Numbered from the stretch's first letter, positions 1-8,937 are shown. The stretch: DNA of 64,000 nt from Thermodesulforhabdaceae bacterium (GCA_037482015.1 JBBFKT010000001.1:186001-250000); one strand, 5' to 3'. A program made the numbers and translations. The notes: generated by a model not told the origin, from the sequence alone.

Positions 1-2
1 GC

Positions 3-323
3 TACGAAATCTTTGCCGGCGGGAGCCTTCTCTGGACAATAAAGATGGCAGGATTCTTCGGGGTTAGAACCTGGAAGGTTCTGGACAGACACGGTGAGAT
101 TGCAGGTCAGGTGAAATTTGCCAATCCCTTTATTGTAGGGCCTCAAAACGGTTGTGTTGTAAACGCTCGGGGTGAGGTCGTCTCCGAAATACAGTGGTCC
201 TCTCTGGGTATATTTTCTTCTCATCCGAAAGGCAGAGTCTTTCTATTTTCCACAGAGTCCGGAGATCGTATTCTCTCTGTAGGTGCATCACTGATTCGGC
301 TATGTGCTATTCAGCAACGCTAA
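3..323 (+). CDS. C-terminal part of an unrecognised protein (5' end outside window)
   Basis: The reading frame is open from base 3 without a stop, so the first internal ATG at 45 is probably not the start and this is the last ~106 codons of a gene that begins upstream. The visible protein is a run of short beta-strand-like segments with many Gly, Val and aromatic residues. It has no signal peptide, membrane segment or obvious catalytic motif. The strand-rich pattern loosely recalls LURP-one/scramblase-like barrels, but that is only an impression. No function is assigned. Confidence 0.55.
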   Translation, partial: YEIFAGGSLLWTIKMAGFFGVRTWKVLDRHGEIAGQVKFANPFIVGPQNGCVVNARGEVVSEIQWSSLGIFSSHPKGRVFLFSTESGDRILSVGASLIRLCAIQQR

Positions 324-504
324 AAGTAATTCCCCAGTTTATTCCATAGTGACCGATGCATTGTAAGTTTTATGGTTCTCCGTGGTCATATGAAGGTAAT
401 TTTTCGATATGAACGAAAAACAAAGCGAATTGTTAAAAACAGAAAAACGGACGGCGAGGACGCCGTCCCTCCAATGACAACCGCCAAACGCCCTCTACCA
501 CATC
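324..504. other. Intergenic region between the partial gene and rdgB
   Basis: This gap lies between two convergent genes. Apart from the rdgB terminator hairpin at 442-468, nothing supportable is seen. The short open frames here have no ribosome site and overlap the rdgB 3' end. Confidence 0.6.
442..468 (-). terminator. Rho-independent terminator of the resB-rdgB operon
   Basis: On the minus strand a perfect 8-bp GC stem (GGACGGCG / CGCCGTCC, 449-456 and 461-468, 4-base loop) is followed by GTTTTT. It lies about 37 bases beyond the rdgB stop codon and is the natural end of the minus-strand operon. Confidence 0.8.
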
Positions 505-1173
505 TTAACAATTGTGTTTTTCTTCGTGCCCGTATCCGAGCATACGGCGTTCTTCTTCCAGCCGCTGGCGGATCCAGATAAGCACTTTGTCAAATTCTTT
601 TTGAAGTTCTCTCAGTGCTCTCCCTCGATGGCTTACTGAACTCTTTTCTTCTATTGTCATTTCAGCAAAAGTTTTTCCAAGGGGTGGATAGAAAAAAAGA
701 GGATCATAGCCGAATCCCTGGGTTCCTCGAGGTTCTTCAAGTATTTCACCTTCGCAGTATCCTTCGTAGGTTAGAGCAAAACCCGTGGGCACAGCGATTG
801 AAATTACACAGCAGAATCTTGCCCTACGATTTTTTACGCCGGCCATTTCCATCAGTAACTTGCGGTTGTTTTCCTCGTCGGTTGCATTGGGACCTGCATA
901 GCGGGCGGACCACACACCGGGTGCTCCACCAAGAGCTTCCACTTCTAAACCGGAGTCATCTGCTAAAGCCGGAAGTCCCAGAACCTTTGCAGTAAACGAC
1001 GCCTTTTTGTATGCGTTTTCTTCAAAGGTTGATCCATCTTCAACTGGTTCAGGGATGGGTCCAAAATCGTTTAGATCTTTCAGTTCGACAGGAAAGTCTT
1101 TCAGAAGCGATCTAATTTCCCTTGTCTTTCCTTGATTTCTTGTGGCTACAACAAGAATGATCGGTTCTTTCAT
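505..1173 (-). CDS. rdgB: RdgB/HAM1 family XTP/dITP diphosphatase
   Basis: House-cleaning pyrophosphatase that hydrolyses non-canonical purine triphosphates (dITP, XTP) to the monophosphate, keeping them out of DNA. The N-terminal ATRNQGKTREI is the family nucleotide-binding signature, and DDSGLEVEALGGAPGVWSAR is the conserved acidic metal-binding core. GFGYDPLF and SHRGRAL follow in the usual order. At 222 residues it is ~20 longer than typical because of a charged C-terminal tail. It lies 12 bases downstream of tatC and is last in the operon, followed by a strong terminator. Confidence 0.93.
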   Translation of the reverse strand: MKEPIILVVATRNQGKTREIRSLLKDFPVELKDLNDFGPIPEPVEDGSTFEENAYKKASFTAKVLGLPALADDSGLEVEALGGAPGVWSARYAGPNATDEENNRKLLMEMAGVKNRRARFCCVISIAVPTGFALTYEGYCEGEILEEPRGTQGFGYDPLFFYPPLGKTFAEMTIEEKSSVSHRGRALRELQKEFDKVLIWIRQRLEEERRMLGYGHEEKHNC

Positions 1174-1185
1174 GGCGTTTCTCCA

Positions 1186-1971
1186 TCAGTTATCTTTTTT
1201 GACTGGTGTTTCCTCACTCGATGCTTTTTCTTGTGGCGGTTTTTTGCCAAAAGCATGTGCAACCCACACACTCAGTTCGTATAAGACCAGAAGAGGAATC
1301 GCCGTTATGATCTGGGAAAAGGCATCCGGCGGCGTAATAATGGCAGCGACAATGAAGATGATTAGAACGGCATAGCGACGGTATCGTTTAAGTATTTCGC
1401 TCTGGATTATTCCCAATCTTGCCATGAAGAAGACGATTACAGGAAGTTCGAATATGAGTCCAAAGGAGAAGAGAAGCTTCATTGTAAAAGAGAGGAATTC
1501 TCGAGTTGAAATGAAGGGCATGACGTATTCTGAAGCAAAAGAAGTAAAAAACATAAAGCCAAAAGGTAGAGCCACGAAATAAGCAAAGGCTACACCGCTT
1601 GCGAAGAAAAATATCGAAACCATAACAATCGGGAAGAGGTATTTTTTCTCATGTTCGTATAGCCCAGGAGCTACAAATCGCCAGAATTCAAAGACTATGA
1701 CCGGCATAGCCAGAAATATACCGGCGATAAAAGATACCTTCATGTAAACTAGAAAAGCTTCCTGTGGGGCGGTATAGATGAGATGCTGGGAATGTTCGGA
1801 TGGAAGAGCTTTTAATAGAGGAAGGACGAGTATTTTAAGAATTTGTTCTTTGAAGGAATAGCAAATAATAAAACCTACACCTATTGCCAGGAAGCATCGG
1901 ATAAGGCGAATTCTAAGTTCTTCCAGATGTTCTAAAAAGGGGGTCTTATCTTCAGGTTTCTTTACTGACAT
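1186..1971 (-). CDS. tatC: Sec-independent protein translocase TatC
   Basis: Core membrane subunit of the twin-arginine translocase, which exports folded, often cofactor-bearing proteins and binds the RR signal peptide. The 261 residues include the conserved N-terminal FLEHLEELRIRL, with the Glu used in signal recognition, and six hydrophobic segments. A charged Lys/Glu-rich tail ends the protein. The ATG lies inside the 3' end of tatB (20-base overlap), so translation is probably coupled. Its place beside cytochrome c maturation genes fits export of periplasmic redox enzymes. Confidence 0.95.
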   Translation of the reverse strand: MSVKKPEDKTPFLEHLEELRIRLIRCFLAIGVGFIICYSFKEQILKILVLPLLKALPSEHSQHLIYTAPQEAFLVYMKVSFIAGIFLAMPVIVFEFWRFVAPGLYEHEKKYLFPIVMVSIFFFASGVAFAYFVALPFGFMFFTSFASEYVMPFISTREFLSFTMKLLFSFGLIFELPVIVFFMARLGIIQSEILKRYRRYAVLIIFIVAAIITPPDAFSQIITAIPLLVLYELSVWVAHAFGKKPPQEKASSEETPVKKDN

Positions 1972-2350
1972 TTTTCTCAGTTTCTTCTAATTTTTTGCCA
2001 TTCTGCGCTGAAGGCAAAGCGCCTTCTTGAACCGGGAGAGTCTTTCGTTTTTCTTCAGAACCTTGATTGTCCCCGGGTTTTTCTTTTGAATCATCCTGTT
2101 TAGCCTGATGGGCTTCAGTGTATTCTTCCGGGATCTTTCTAATGCCACTTCGAGCTTTTTCGTATTCTTCCTTAAATTCCTTCACCACTTCGTTAGACTC
2201 AACAGCGTCTTTGACCTCAGCCATAGCTCTTCGAAATTCGGCAAAGGCTCTACCAAGAGCTCGCCCGACCTGGGGCAGATTCTTCGGTCCCACAACTATA
2301 AGAGCTACCAAAAGTATTACTATGATCTCTTGAAAGCCTATATCAAACAT
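1952..2350 (-). CDS. tatB: Sec-independent protein translocase TatB (TatA/B family)
   Basis: Single-span Tat component that forms the receptor with TatC. It starts MFDIGFQEIIVILLVALIVVGP, one short membrane helix followed by the conserved Gly-Pro hinge and an amphipathic helix (LPQVGRALGRAFAEFRRAMAEV). The remaining ~80 residues are hydrophilic, charged and low-complexity. The MFDIG start and 132-residue length favour TatB over TatA, although one TatA/B protein may do both jobs. No separate tatA is in the window. It lies 4 bases after ccsB and overlaps tatC. Confidence 0.88.
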   Translation of the reverse strand: MFDIGFQEIIVILLVALIVVGPKNLPQVGRALGRAFAEFRRAMAEVKDAVESNEVVKEFKEEYEKARSGIRKIPEEYTEAHQAKQDDSKEKPGDNQGSEEKRKTLPVQEGALPSAQNGKKLEETEKNVSKET

Positions 2351-2354
2351 GGGG

Positions 2355-3203
2355 TTACCTCGATCCGTAAGAGTGGAGACCGCTTAGCCAAAAGTTAACC
2401 CCGAAGTATGTGAAGAGCACACAACCGAACCCAACAACTGAAAGGATGGCTATCCTGCGGCTGGACCAGTTTTGAAGAGAGCGAGCGTGAAGGATAGCGG
2501 CATAAACGAGCCAGGTTATAAGAGACCATGTTTCCTTAGGGTCCCAGCTCCAGTAGCTTCCCCATGCGCTATTAGCCCAGACGGCTCCTGTAAGAATTCC
2601 TATTGTTAGCCATAGAAAACCAAAAATGATGACCTGGTGGTTGAACTTATCTAGGTTTTTTGCATCCGGAATAAATTTGAAAAGCCCACGATCTTCGTAT
2701 TTTGTTTTGACAATATATGCCATACTTGCACCGAAGGAGACCGCAAAGGCAGCGTAGCCGAGAAAGCAGGTAATTACATGAGCAGTAAGCCAGTTGCTTT
2801 TGAGAGCCGGTATAAGCGGTTGTATGCGGCTTTCCACGTTAGGTGAAAAAGATGCATAGGCCATTGCGAGAAAAGCCAGTAAAGAAGGAATAATTCCGAT
2901 TTCGATTATCCGCCATTTGCGTAAAAACAGGAGATACACGAACATAATCGACCATGAGCCAAAAACAAGAGATTCATAAAGGTTTGAAAGAGGGATATGA
3001 CCAATACCTAAATCGTAGGATTCCTTCCATCTGAGCATCATGCCTGCTAACTGGGCAATCAGCACTATGATAGATCCAATTACGGCAAGCTTTCCAAAAA
3101 AAATGCGTCTGAAGACCAGCAGTCCCATGTAAAGGATGCTACAAATAAGCCACCCATAAGTTGTAAGGCTCAAGATGAAGGAACTATTCATAACGTGTTT
3201 CAT
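2355..3203 (-). CDS. ccsB: Cytochrome c biogenesis protein CcsB (CcsA/ResC family)
   Basis: Haem-handling subunit of system II cytochrome c maturation. It is a 282-residue polytopic membrane protein with about eight hydrophobic segments. Near residue 215-235 it has the WWD-type motif WGSYWSWDPKETWSL that presents haem at the outer membrane face, with conserved His residues before and after. It follows resB by ~36 bases, and the two together form the haem translocation and ligation complex. Equivalent names are CcsA and ResC. Confidence 0.92.
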   Translation of the reverse strand: MKHVMNSSFILSLTTYGWLICSILYMGLLVFRRIFFGKLAVIGSIIVLIAQLAGMMLRWKESYDLGIGHIPLSNLYESLVFGSWSIMFVYLLFLRKWRIIEIGIIPSLLAFLAMAYASFSPNVESRIQPLIPALKSNWLTAHVITCFLGYAAFAVSFGASMAYIVKTKYEDRGLFKFIPDAKNLDKFNHQVIIFGFLWLTIGILTGAVWANSAWGSYWSWDPKETWSLITWLVYAAILHARSLQNWSSRRIAILSVVGFGCVLFTYFGVNFWLSGLHSYGSR

Positions 3204-3239
3204 CTCCCCGTTCGGCTCTGAAGAACTCTATCTCGCTTA

Positions 3240-4583
3240 TTATAGGATTTTTTCAATGCCGATACAAAAATTTGAAAAATTTTCATCAGTCAAACCGCTT
3301 TTGTTGCTTTTCATAGCAACATGAATTTTCGTGCTGTTCCCTGTCTCCTCCACGACGCACCAGACCTTTGTGGCCCTTCCATAAAATGTTGCCAGAATGA
3401 AAACCACCAACCCTAAGAAACCTATCAGCACAAGCCACACACCTGGGTCTCGCTTTACCTGTAAGCCTGTATAATATGTTGGTTCAACGTCCAGGACGGC
3501 CACTCTGTAATCTCCGATTCGGTTACCATGAAAGTTTGGATGTTTTACTAGAATCCAGCTTGCTTGAGGCTCTTTTCCTTCTTCAAGCATTCCTATTGCT
3601 ATAGCAGGTCCAAATCCTCCAAATTCTTCTCGATAATCCATAAGCTGAACAACTGCATTTTTGCCAGGAATGACTTCTTCGCTTTCTGTGGTTAGTTCAA
3701 GTTTTATCTCCTCGTTAGTTCTTTCATCAGTGAAGTTAACAATAGCTCGCTTGATGATAGTTCCATACGTAGCCTGGTAAAAACTGACATCTCGGTAGGT
3801 AAGAGGATCATTGACTTTAATAGCCGCTTTCCTGACTTCTTTCCCATCTTCAAGAATGGTCACTTCGGAAACATATTCGCTTGGCGTTCCATCCGGGTAG
3901 AACTGTATGTAAAATCTGTCGCACCGTATTTCAAAGGGAAGTATCATTATTTTGTCTTTACGCAAGAGATTTACAACGCTGGTTGAATCACCTTCAAGGA
4001 TAGCCATTGTGCCCTTAAAGCCGAGAACGGATCCTGCAAAAGCTCCAATTAAAATTAAAAGGACGGAAGCATGGACGCCATAAACGGAAAACAAAAAAAC
4101 TTGGCCTTTAGTAAAGACCCCAGCCCATCTTTGCTCTCGATTGATCTCCTTTAGCGTTTTCCAGCGGTTGATATTGAAAAAATTTTTCAGTTGAGATGTG
4201 ACTTCGTCGAGATTTTTCTGGCTGGTAAATTCTGAGAAGTTACTAAATTTTCTTAGCCTTTCGGGATGAAGGTCTTTATCTTCGTGGCTCCAAAGTTTAA
4301 GAGTTTTTGGAAAGCGCTCGGCGGTGCAAAGAGATATGTTAACAGCGAGAATTCCGATAAGGGCCTGGAACCATAAGGAATGATAAAGATCAGTAAGCCC
4401 GAGCAGAATAATTACTCGGGCTTTTAAGGATGTTTCTCCGTAGAGAGCCAAGATTCCTTCTTCTGTCATACCCTGAGGAAGAAGAGTTCCAAGAATGGAT
4501 GCTACTGCAAGCAAAAGCAGGATTATTACGGCACACCGAAGAGATGTCAGAAAGCGATAGCAACTGTTCAAAATCTGCTTCAT
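3240..4583 (-). CDS. resB: Cytochrome c biogenesis protein ResB/Ccs1
   Basis: Partner of CcsB in system II cytochrome c maturation. It is 447 residues with hydrophobic segments near 12-35, 65-85 and 165-190, then a ~200-residue periplasmic domain and a C-terminal membrane helix (GVWLVLIGFLGLVVFILATFY). The phrase ALIGILAVNISLCTAERFPKT is typical of ResB. It is the first gene of the run resB-ccsB-tatB-tatC-rdgB. A cytochrome c maturation pair together with tatBC is a plausible export-and-assembly unit for periplasmic electron carriers. Confidence 0.92.
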   Translation of the reverse strand: MKQILNSCYRFLTSLRCAVIILLLLAVASILGTLLPQGMTEEGILALYGETSLKARVIILLGLTDLYHSLWFQALIGILAVNISLCTAERFPKTLKLWSHEDKDLHPERLRKFSNFSEFTSQKNLDEVTSQLKNFFNINRWKTLKEINREQRWAGVFTKGQVFLFSVYGVHASVLLILIGAFAGSVLGFKGTMAILEGDSTSVVNLLRKDKIMILPFEIRCDRFYIQFYPDGTPSEYVSEVTILEDGKEVRKAAIKVNDPLTYRDVSFYQATYGTIIKRAIVNFTDERTNEEIKLELTTESEEVIPGKNAVVQLMDYREEFGGFGPAIAIGMLEEGKEPQASWILVKHPNFHGNRIGDYRVAVLDVEPTYYTGLQVKRDPGVWLVLIGFLGLVVFILATFYGRATKVWCVVEETGNSTKIHVAMKSNKSGLTDENFSNFCIGIEKIL

Positions 4584-4674
4584 GAAAGATTCTATCCCCT
4601 TTCCCCTGTTTCAACTTTTCAGAAGAATATCTTTTATGACTTTGCCATGCACGATAGCAACAAAATTCTTTGTC

Positions 4675-5580
4675 TCACGTGGATGAATTGCTTGAGAAAA
4701 CGAATTCTTTGAAGGTTTTTGCTATTGGAGAAAGGTGACGCTTTTTATGGGTTACGATGTAGAAAGGACGCTCAATGTGTAGTCCTTCAACATCCACTAT
4801 AGCAATAGAACCTCGCTCCACGTCTTCTGCAACCGCCCGATATGAAATGATAGACGCCCCAATACCGGCCTTGATGCCTTGTCGAACTGCTTCTGTGCTT
4901 CCAAGTTCAGCAACTATTCGGAGCTTTTCAATGTCTATATCGACTTTATCCAGCGCTTCTTCTGTTACTTTTCTTGTGCCGGAACCCTCTTCGCGAAGTA
5001 TAAGGTCAATCTCCTTGAGTTCTTCTAACTTGATGGAGCCTTTTTTTACGAAAGAACTGGACGGATGAACTGCAAGAACCAGGGTGTCTTTCCATATTTC
5101 TTGCCATTCTAGACGAACATCCTGCCAGATTGCCCCTGTGAAGCCCACTTCGATGCGCCCTTCAAGAAGCATGTTTACAATGTTTTTTGATCCTGAGATG
5201 GAAATTGTTGTAGAAATTGACGGAAAGGCATTGTGAAACCTGCCAACGATTCCTGGCAAAATGTAAGTTCCCGGTATGGTGCTTGCCCCAATTAGAAGGT
5301 TTCCTGAAAGTGCTCCTCGGAAGTGTTCGAGAGCCTGGATAGCTCTACGGCGTAAATCAAGCATCTTTCTAGCGTATTCGTATAAAATCATACCTGCTTG
5401 AGTTGGAGTAACTTCCCGACCTGTGCGGTTGATGAGCTTCTCTCCCACGGTTTCTTCAAGATAACGTATGTGCTCACTAACTGTGGGTTGAGACAGGAAC
5501 ATCATCTCTCCCGCCTTTGTAAAGCTTCCGGTTTCAATAACTTTGCACAAGACTTCCAGACGATGCAAATCAAGGTTCAT
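4675..5580 (-). CDS. LysR-family transcriptional regulator (selenium-metabolism-associated type)
   Basis: 301-residue LysR regulator with an N-terminal winged helix-turn-helix (residues 1-60, SFTKAGEMMFLSQPTVSEHI) and a CysB-like effector domain from ~91. The sequence through RTGREVTPTQAGMILYEYA and LLIGASTIPGTYILP resembles, from memory, the subgroup annotated as selenium-metabolism-associated LysR in anaerobes. selB in this window makes that plausible but does not prove it. The nearest possible target is the divergent or downstream resB run, 92 bases away. The effector is unknown. Confidence 0.85.
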   Translation of the reverse strand: MNLDLHRLEVLCKVIETGSFTKAGEMMFLSQPTVSEHIRYLEETVGEKLINRTGREVTPTQAGMILYEYARKMLDLRRRAIQALEHFRGALSGNLLIGASTIPGTYILPGIVGRFHNAFPSISTTISISGSKNIVNMLLEGRIEVGFTGAIWQDVRLEWQEIWKDTLVLAVHPSSSFVKKGSIKLEELKEIDLILREEGSGTRKVTEEALDKVDIDIEKLRIVAELGSTEAVRQGIKAGIGASIISYRAVAEDVERGSIAIVDVEGLHIERPFYIVTHKKRHLSPIAKTFKEFVFSSNSST

Positions 5581-5625
5581 GGGTTGCTTCCTCCTTCATT
5601 TTGTAATTTATCCACTCTTTGCACT

Positions 5626-6456
5626 TCACCTGGCCTTATCATAAGCCTTGGCAAAGAGGAAACAGAGTTTGGATACAATTTCCTCTGCCTTTTCCAAGTC
5701 TTCGGCATTCTGAAAGTTTGAACCCAGGCTTAAAAATATTCTGTGATAGGGAGATTTGTTTCGATTGAAGCTGGAGTAGGGGATTTCTATTTCGAAATAT
5801 TCTTCGCCTTTGAAAATATATTTTCCGAAGCTGTCTGTATTTTGAAGTCGGAAGGGCCATGATAGCTTTAGGTTCCAGAAGGACTGAATTATTCGCTTTA
5901 GGTTTTCGTGTTGGGCTACTACGAGAGGATCAATGGCTTCCCCGACCAGGTCTGAAAGAACCGTAAAAACACCTTTTACTAAATCTATGTCTGTTATGGT
6001 TAAACCGTAGAGATACCAATCTTCAACAGTTTCTATAACTAACCGCTGTTCGACGGCTGTAAGGTAGAAGTAGGAAAGGCAGTAATGATTTTCGCAGAGT
6101 TCTGCTCCGTAAAAGCTGTAGTCTCTTAGGTCCTTTCCAAAATGTTGGGATGGATGAAGAAGACACCCAACTTTTTGTTGATATTTATCTATAAACCCAG
6201 CAAATTCGCAATTGAAGATAGTAGTGAACAGCTTATCAGATCCGTTGTAGATATTTCGAGACCTTTCGGAATAACTTTCCAAAGCATTCCCATTAGGATT
6301 GGAATGGCTCAGGGTGATGATAGAAGCCGTGTTTTCCCGAAGTCTTTTTGTCACATCTTCTCTGTTGTTTCGGCGAAAGTTGTAGATGCCGCAACAGGCG
6401 GCGCAGGATTTTTTACCGTCCGGTTGACAAAGATGATAAGGAAATTTGCTTTCCAT
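5626..6456 (-). CDS. Hypothetical protein with N-terminal Cys cluster (YkgJ-like)
   Basis: 276-residue soluble protein. A Cys-rich N terminus (C10, C18, C21, C22 in KKSCAACCGIYNF) and further Cys around 83-120 (including CLLHPSQ and CENHYC) suggest a bound zinc or iron-sulfur site, as in the YkgJ family. The remainder has no recognised catalytic motif. It ends 46 bases before the LysR gene and is divergent from the DUF89 gene across a 92-base gap. A similar Cys layout is seen in uncharacterised anaerobe proteins, but the function is unknown. Confidence 0.65.
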   Translation of the reverse strand: MESKFPYHLCQPDGKKSCAACCGIYNFRRNNREDVTKRLRENTASIITLSHSNPNGNALESYSERSRNIYNGSDKLFTTIFNCEFAGFIDKYQQKVGCLLHPSQHFGKDLRDYSFYGAELCENHYCLSYFYLTAVEQRLVIETVEDWYLYGLTITDIDLVKGVFTVLSDLVGEAIDPLVVAQHENLKRIIQSFWNLKLSWPFRLQNTDSFGKYIFKGEEYFEIEIPYSSFNRNKSPYHRIFLSLGSNFQNAEDLEKAEEIVSKLCFLFAKAYDKAR

Positions 6457-6548
6457 GTTGTTCTTCGCTTTAGAATTTGTTATCCCTTAAGCCGATTTTT
6501 TGAAGTAGATCGATGGAAAATTTCCATAAGGATTGAGAAGAATGCAAT

Positions 6549-7472
6549 ATGAATTTGCATGATACTAAAAAGCTTTGGAAGACTTCTATTCCTGCATTTT
6601 GCGTCGGATGCCTTGAAAGGCTTGTAGAGCTTACCGTAAAAGAAGCCACTCAGGACGAATCTATCCGTAAACAAGCTTCAATAGCCGCCTATCAGGTTAT
6701 TCAGGAATTCCGAGCAATTCCTTCAATAACTCCCGCTCAAATTGCCAACCACTTTCATCCAATAATTAAGCAAATTTGCAAAAATGACGATCCTTTCAGG
6801 TTGCGCAAAGTTAAGGAAATGGCAACAGCTAGGGAACTAGTTAAAAAATATCCTCCAAAGAGCGATCGGCTTGACGATTTGATAGTTTACGCTCTTATGG
6901 GAAACAGCATAGACTTCTTTAGAGACCCGGATGAGCTTGAATTGTCCTTGCAAAGAGTTCCGAGAATTGCTTGTAACAATATTTCTTCGCTTGTGGAAAG
7001 AATTATAAAGGGGGACGTTTCCTGCATCATTGTGCTTGCGGACAATGCCGGGGAGGTTTATTTTGATATGCCGGTTCTTGGAAGCCTTGTATCTCGCGGA
7101 CTGAATATCTTCTACGCCGTAAAAGCCGCTCCCGTGCAGAACGATCTCAGCGTAGAAGATCTAGTTCGTGAGGGGCTTAAAGATAGACTTGATGAAATGG
7201 GAATACGAGTTATCAGTACTGGAATTGATTCGGTGGGGTTGGATTATAATCGGGTGTCGGCAGATTTCAGAAACATCTATGATAGGGCCGATGTTATTTT
7301 GGCAAAGGGCATGGGTCACTTTGAAACACTTGGTAAATTCCAGGATGAGCGGATCTTTTTCCTTTTTGAAGCCAAGTGTCCTACAGTTGCTGACACCATT
7401 GGGTTATCAATCGGTGATTTTGTGGCATGCTGGAAAAGTTCTTTAGACGAATTGATGAAATGGTCCCGATAA
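6549..7472 (+). CDS. DUF89 / ARMT1-like damage-control phosphatase
   Basis: 307-residue member of the DUF89 family of metal-dependent phosphatases, which remove damaged or surplus phosphometabolites. Visible signatures are the N-terminal CVGCLERLVEL Cys pair, DNAGE at about residues 165-169 (metal and substrate binding) and KGMGHFETL near 253. The shorter prokaryotic form with an N-terminal CxxC matches the length. It is first in a tight co-directional run with the genes at 7506, 7954 and 8581 (gaps of 33, 22 and 18 bases). The physiological substrate cannot be deduced. Confidence 0.85.
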   Translation: MNLHDTKKLWKTSIPAFCVGCLERLVELTVKEATQDESIRKQASIAAYQVIQEFRAIPSITPAQIANHFHPIIKQICKNDDPFRLRKVKEMATARELVKKYPPKSDRLDDLIVYALMGNSIDFFRDPDELELSLQRVPRIACNNISSLVERIIKGDVSCIIVLADNAGEVYFDMPVLGSLVSRGLNIFYAVKAAPVQNDLSVEDLVREGLKDRLDEMGIRVISTGIDSVGLDYNRVSADFRNIYDRADVILAKGMGHFETLGKFQDERIFFLFEAKCPTVADTIGLSIGDFVACWKSSLDELMKWSR

Positions 7473-7505
7473 AACTTGGCGTGGGGTTAAAAAGGGAAAA
7501 ACGAT

Positions 7506-7931
7506 ATGGATGAAATATTCAAAGACATAGAAGAAATCATCAGGATGTTTGTTTCAACTTGGGAATCTATCCCATCTTTTTACAGAAAAGACCAGACTAT
7601 AAAGAGAACTCTTCAGTGCAAGCTTTATTCTTACATGGCATCGAAAGGATTGGATGTTATTGCCGACTATTTTCCACCAAGAGTTTCCGATCGCCCTGTG
7701 GACATAATCGTTGTTGATAAGGCTGATCCTAAGAAAATACTATTAGCTATCTGTGTGGATGAATTAGTGACCCTTAATGCCGTTAAAAGTCTTTCTGCCT
7801 TTGATTCAGAACGAAAAATCATTTTCACCACTCATCCGCTTGAAAAAAAGGTTAAGGAAAGCACCTTTTTCCTTAGACCGGACATAGAACATTATCATAT
7901 AAAGGGACCTCAGCCCGCACAGCTTTTCTGA
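7506..7931 (+). CDS. Small hypothetical protein, possibly a degenerate nuclease-like fold
   Basis: 141-residue soluble protein, unrecognised. The central part, RPVDIIVVDK followed by ILLAICVDEL, has the alternating beta-strand and acidic-residue layout of PD-(D/E)xK-like folds, but the catalytic Lys after the second acid is missing, so any such relation would be to an inactive form. It lies between the DUF89 gene and the oxidoreductase gamma subunit with short gaps, so co-transcription is likely. Confidence 0.6.
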   Translation: MDEIFKDIEEIIRMFVSTWESIPSFYRKDQTIKRTLQCKLYSYMASKGLDVIADYFPPRVSDRPVDIIVVDKADPKKILLAICVDELVTLNAVKSLSAFDSERKIIFTTHPLEKKVKESTFFLRPDIEHYHIKGPQPAQLF

Positions 7932-7953
7932 ATAGGAGGGGGTAATTGTTAAA

Positions 7954-8562
7954 ATGGTAAGAACACAAATAGAAATCCGATGGCACGGTCGAGGGGGACA
8001 CGGAGCAGTAACCGGAGCAATGATCCTTGCTCAAGCAGCCTATTATGAGGGATACCGAGGAGTAACGGCGGCTCCGTTTTTTGGCGCAGAACGTCGAGGA
8101 GCACCAGTTATTGCTACAAATCGATTTGGGCCTAAACACATAAGAACTTTTTCTCTTGTAACCGAACCTGATATTGTGATCGTGCTTGATGAGACCCTTA
8201 TTGATATTGTTGACGTTACTTCCGGTCTCAGATCCGATGGAATTATAATTATCAATTCTCCAAAGAACCCAGAAGATTTTGATTTTATTGAGCGGTTCAA
8301 TGTTGCGACAACCGATGCTTTTCATTGTGCTATTGAAGCAGAACTTGTGGTAGCAGGAACGGTTTTATTCAACACGACAATCCTTGGAGGAGTTTCAAGG
8401 GCGACAGAACTTATCTCTATGAGCAGTATAGAGAAAGCATTTTCTCATTTCTTTAACGGTGATGCTCTTGAGAAAAACATCCACGGAGCCAGGCTTTCCT
8501 TTGATCGCACAAAGCTTTATAAACCATGCGGGCTTCGATGTGAACCTGACGTGAATTCATAA
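7954..8562 (+). CDS. 2-oxoacid:acceptor oxidoreductase, gamma subunit
   Basis: 202-residue gamma subunit of a pyruvate/2-oxoacid:ferredoxin oxidoreductase, the enzyme class that interconverts 2-oxoacids and acyl-CoA with ferredoxin. The diagnostic start IRWHGRGGHGAVTGAMILAQAA and the block AAPFFGAERRGAPV are the family signature for thiamine-enzyme docking. A purine-rich AGGAGGGGG lies ~14 bases before the ATG, rather far for a ribosome site. It is followed at 18 bases by the ferredoxin-like delta subunit, but alpha and beta subunits are absent (see findings). Confidence 0.9.
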   Translation: MVRTQIEIRWHGRGGHGAVTGAMILAQAAYYEGYRGVTAAPFFGAERRGAPVIATNRFGPKHIRTFSLVTEPDIVIVLDETLIDIVDVTSGLRSDGIIIINSPKNPEDFDFIERFNVATTDAFHCAIEAELVVAGTVLFNTTILGGVSRATELISMSSIEKAFSHFFNGDALEKNIHGARLSFDRTKLYKPCGLRCEPDVNS

Positions 8563-8580
8563 AATCGGGAGGAGAAAGAA

Positions 8581-8937
8581 ATGTCAGAAGATCTGAAAAA
8601 GTTTGATCCTTTTATCTTTGCTCACGGACGACTCTGCAAAGGAGAAGCTGGGAAAACAGGAACGTGGAGAAACTATCGTCCCATTATTGATCACTCGCTG
8701 TGCACACCAAGCAAAAATCAGCGTCCATCTTGTTTTCTTTGCTGGCTCTATTGTCCCGAGGGAGTTGTGACTCGAACCATTCCCGTCACAATAGACTACG
8801 ATTATTGCAAAGGATGCGGAATCTGCGCAGAAGAATGCCCAGCAAAGGCTATTCGGATGGTTGATGAACATTTAAATGAAGAAACTGGCGAGAAAAATGT
8901 TCAGACATCCAGCTGCAAGGAACAGGTAGCACGATAA
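8581..8937 (+). CDS. 2-oxoacid:acceptor oxidoreductase delta subunit, 4Fe-4S ferredoxin type
   Basis: 118-residue ferredoxin-like delta subunit, which passes electrons from the thiamine enzyme to ferredoxin. The second cluster motif is canonical (CKGCGICAEECP, about residues 79-90). The first is CFLCWLYCP with an earlier Cys, as in PorD proteins. A good ribosome site (GGGAGGAG) precedes the ATG. The last ~20 residues (after VDEHL) are unlike PorD and run into the convergent methyltransferase gene with a 37-base overlap, suggesting a rearranged 3' end. Confidence 0.87.
   Translation: MSEDLKKFDPFIFAHGRLCKGEAGKTGTWRNYRPIIDHSLCTPSKNQRPSCFLCWLYCPEGVVTRTIPVTIDYDYCKGCGICAEECPAKAIRMVDEHLNEETGEKNVQTSSCKEQVAR

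Noticed and set aside
615-995. 126-codon plus-strand ORF
   Set aside because: It lies within rdgB on the opposite strand; rdgB has full family motifs.
8581-8937. Selenocysteine read-through as an explanation for short or oddly ended proteins (ferredoxin subunit, HNH protein)
   Set aside because: The ferredoxin gene ends in TAA, and the frame after the HNH TGA shows no conserved continuation, so Sec is not supported despite selB.
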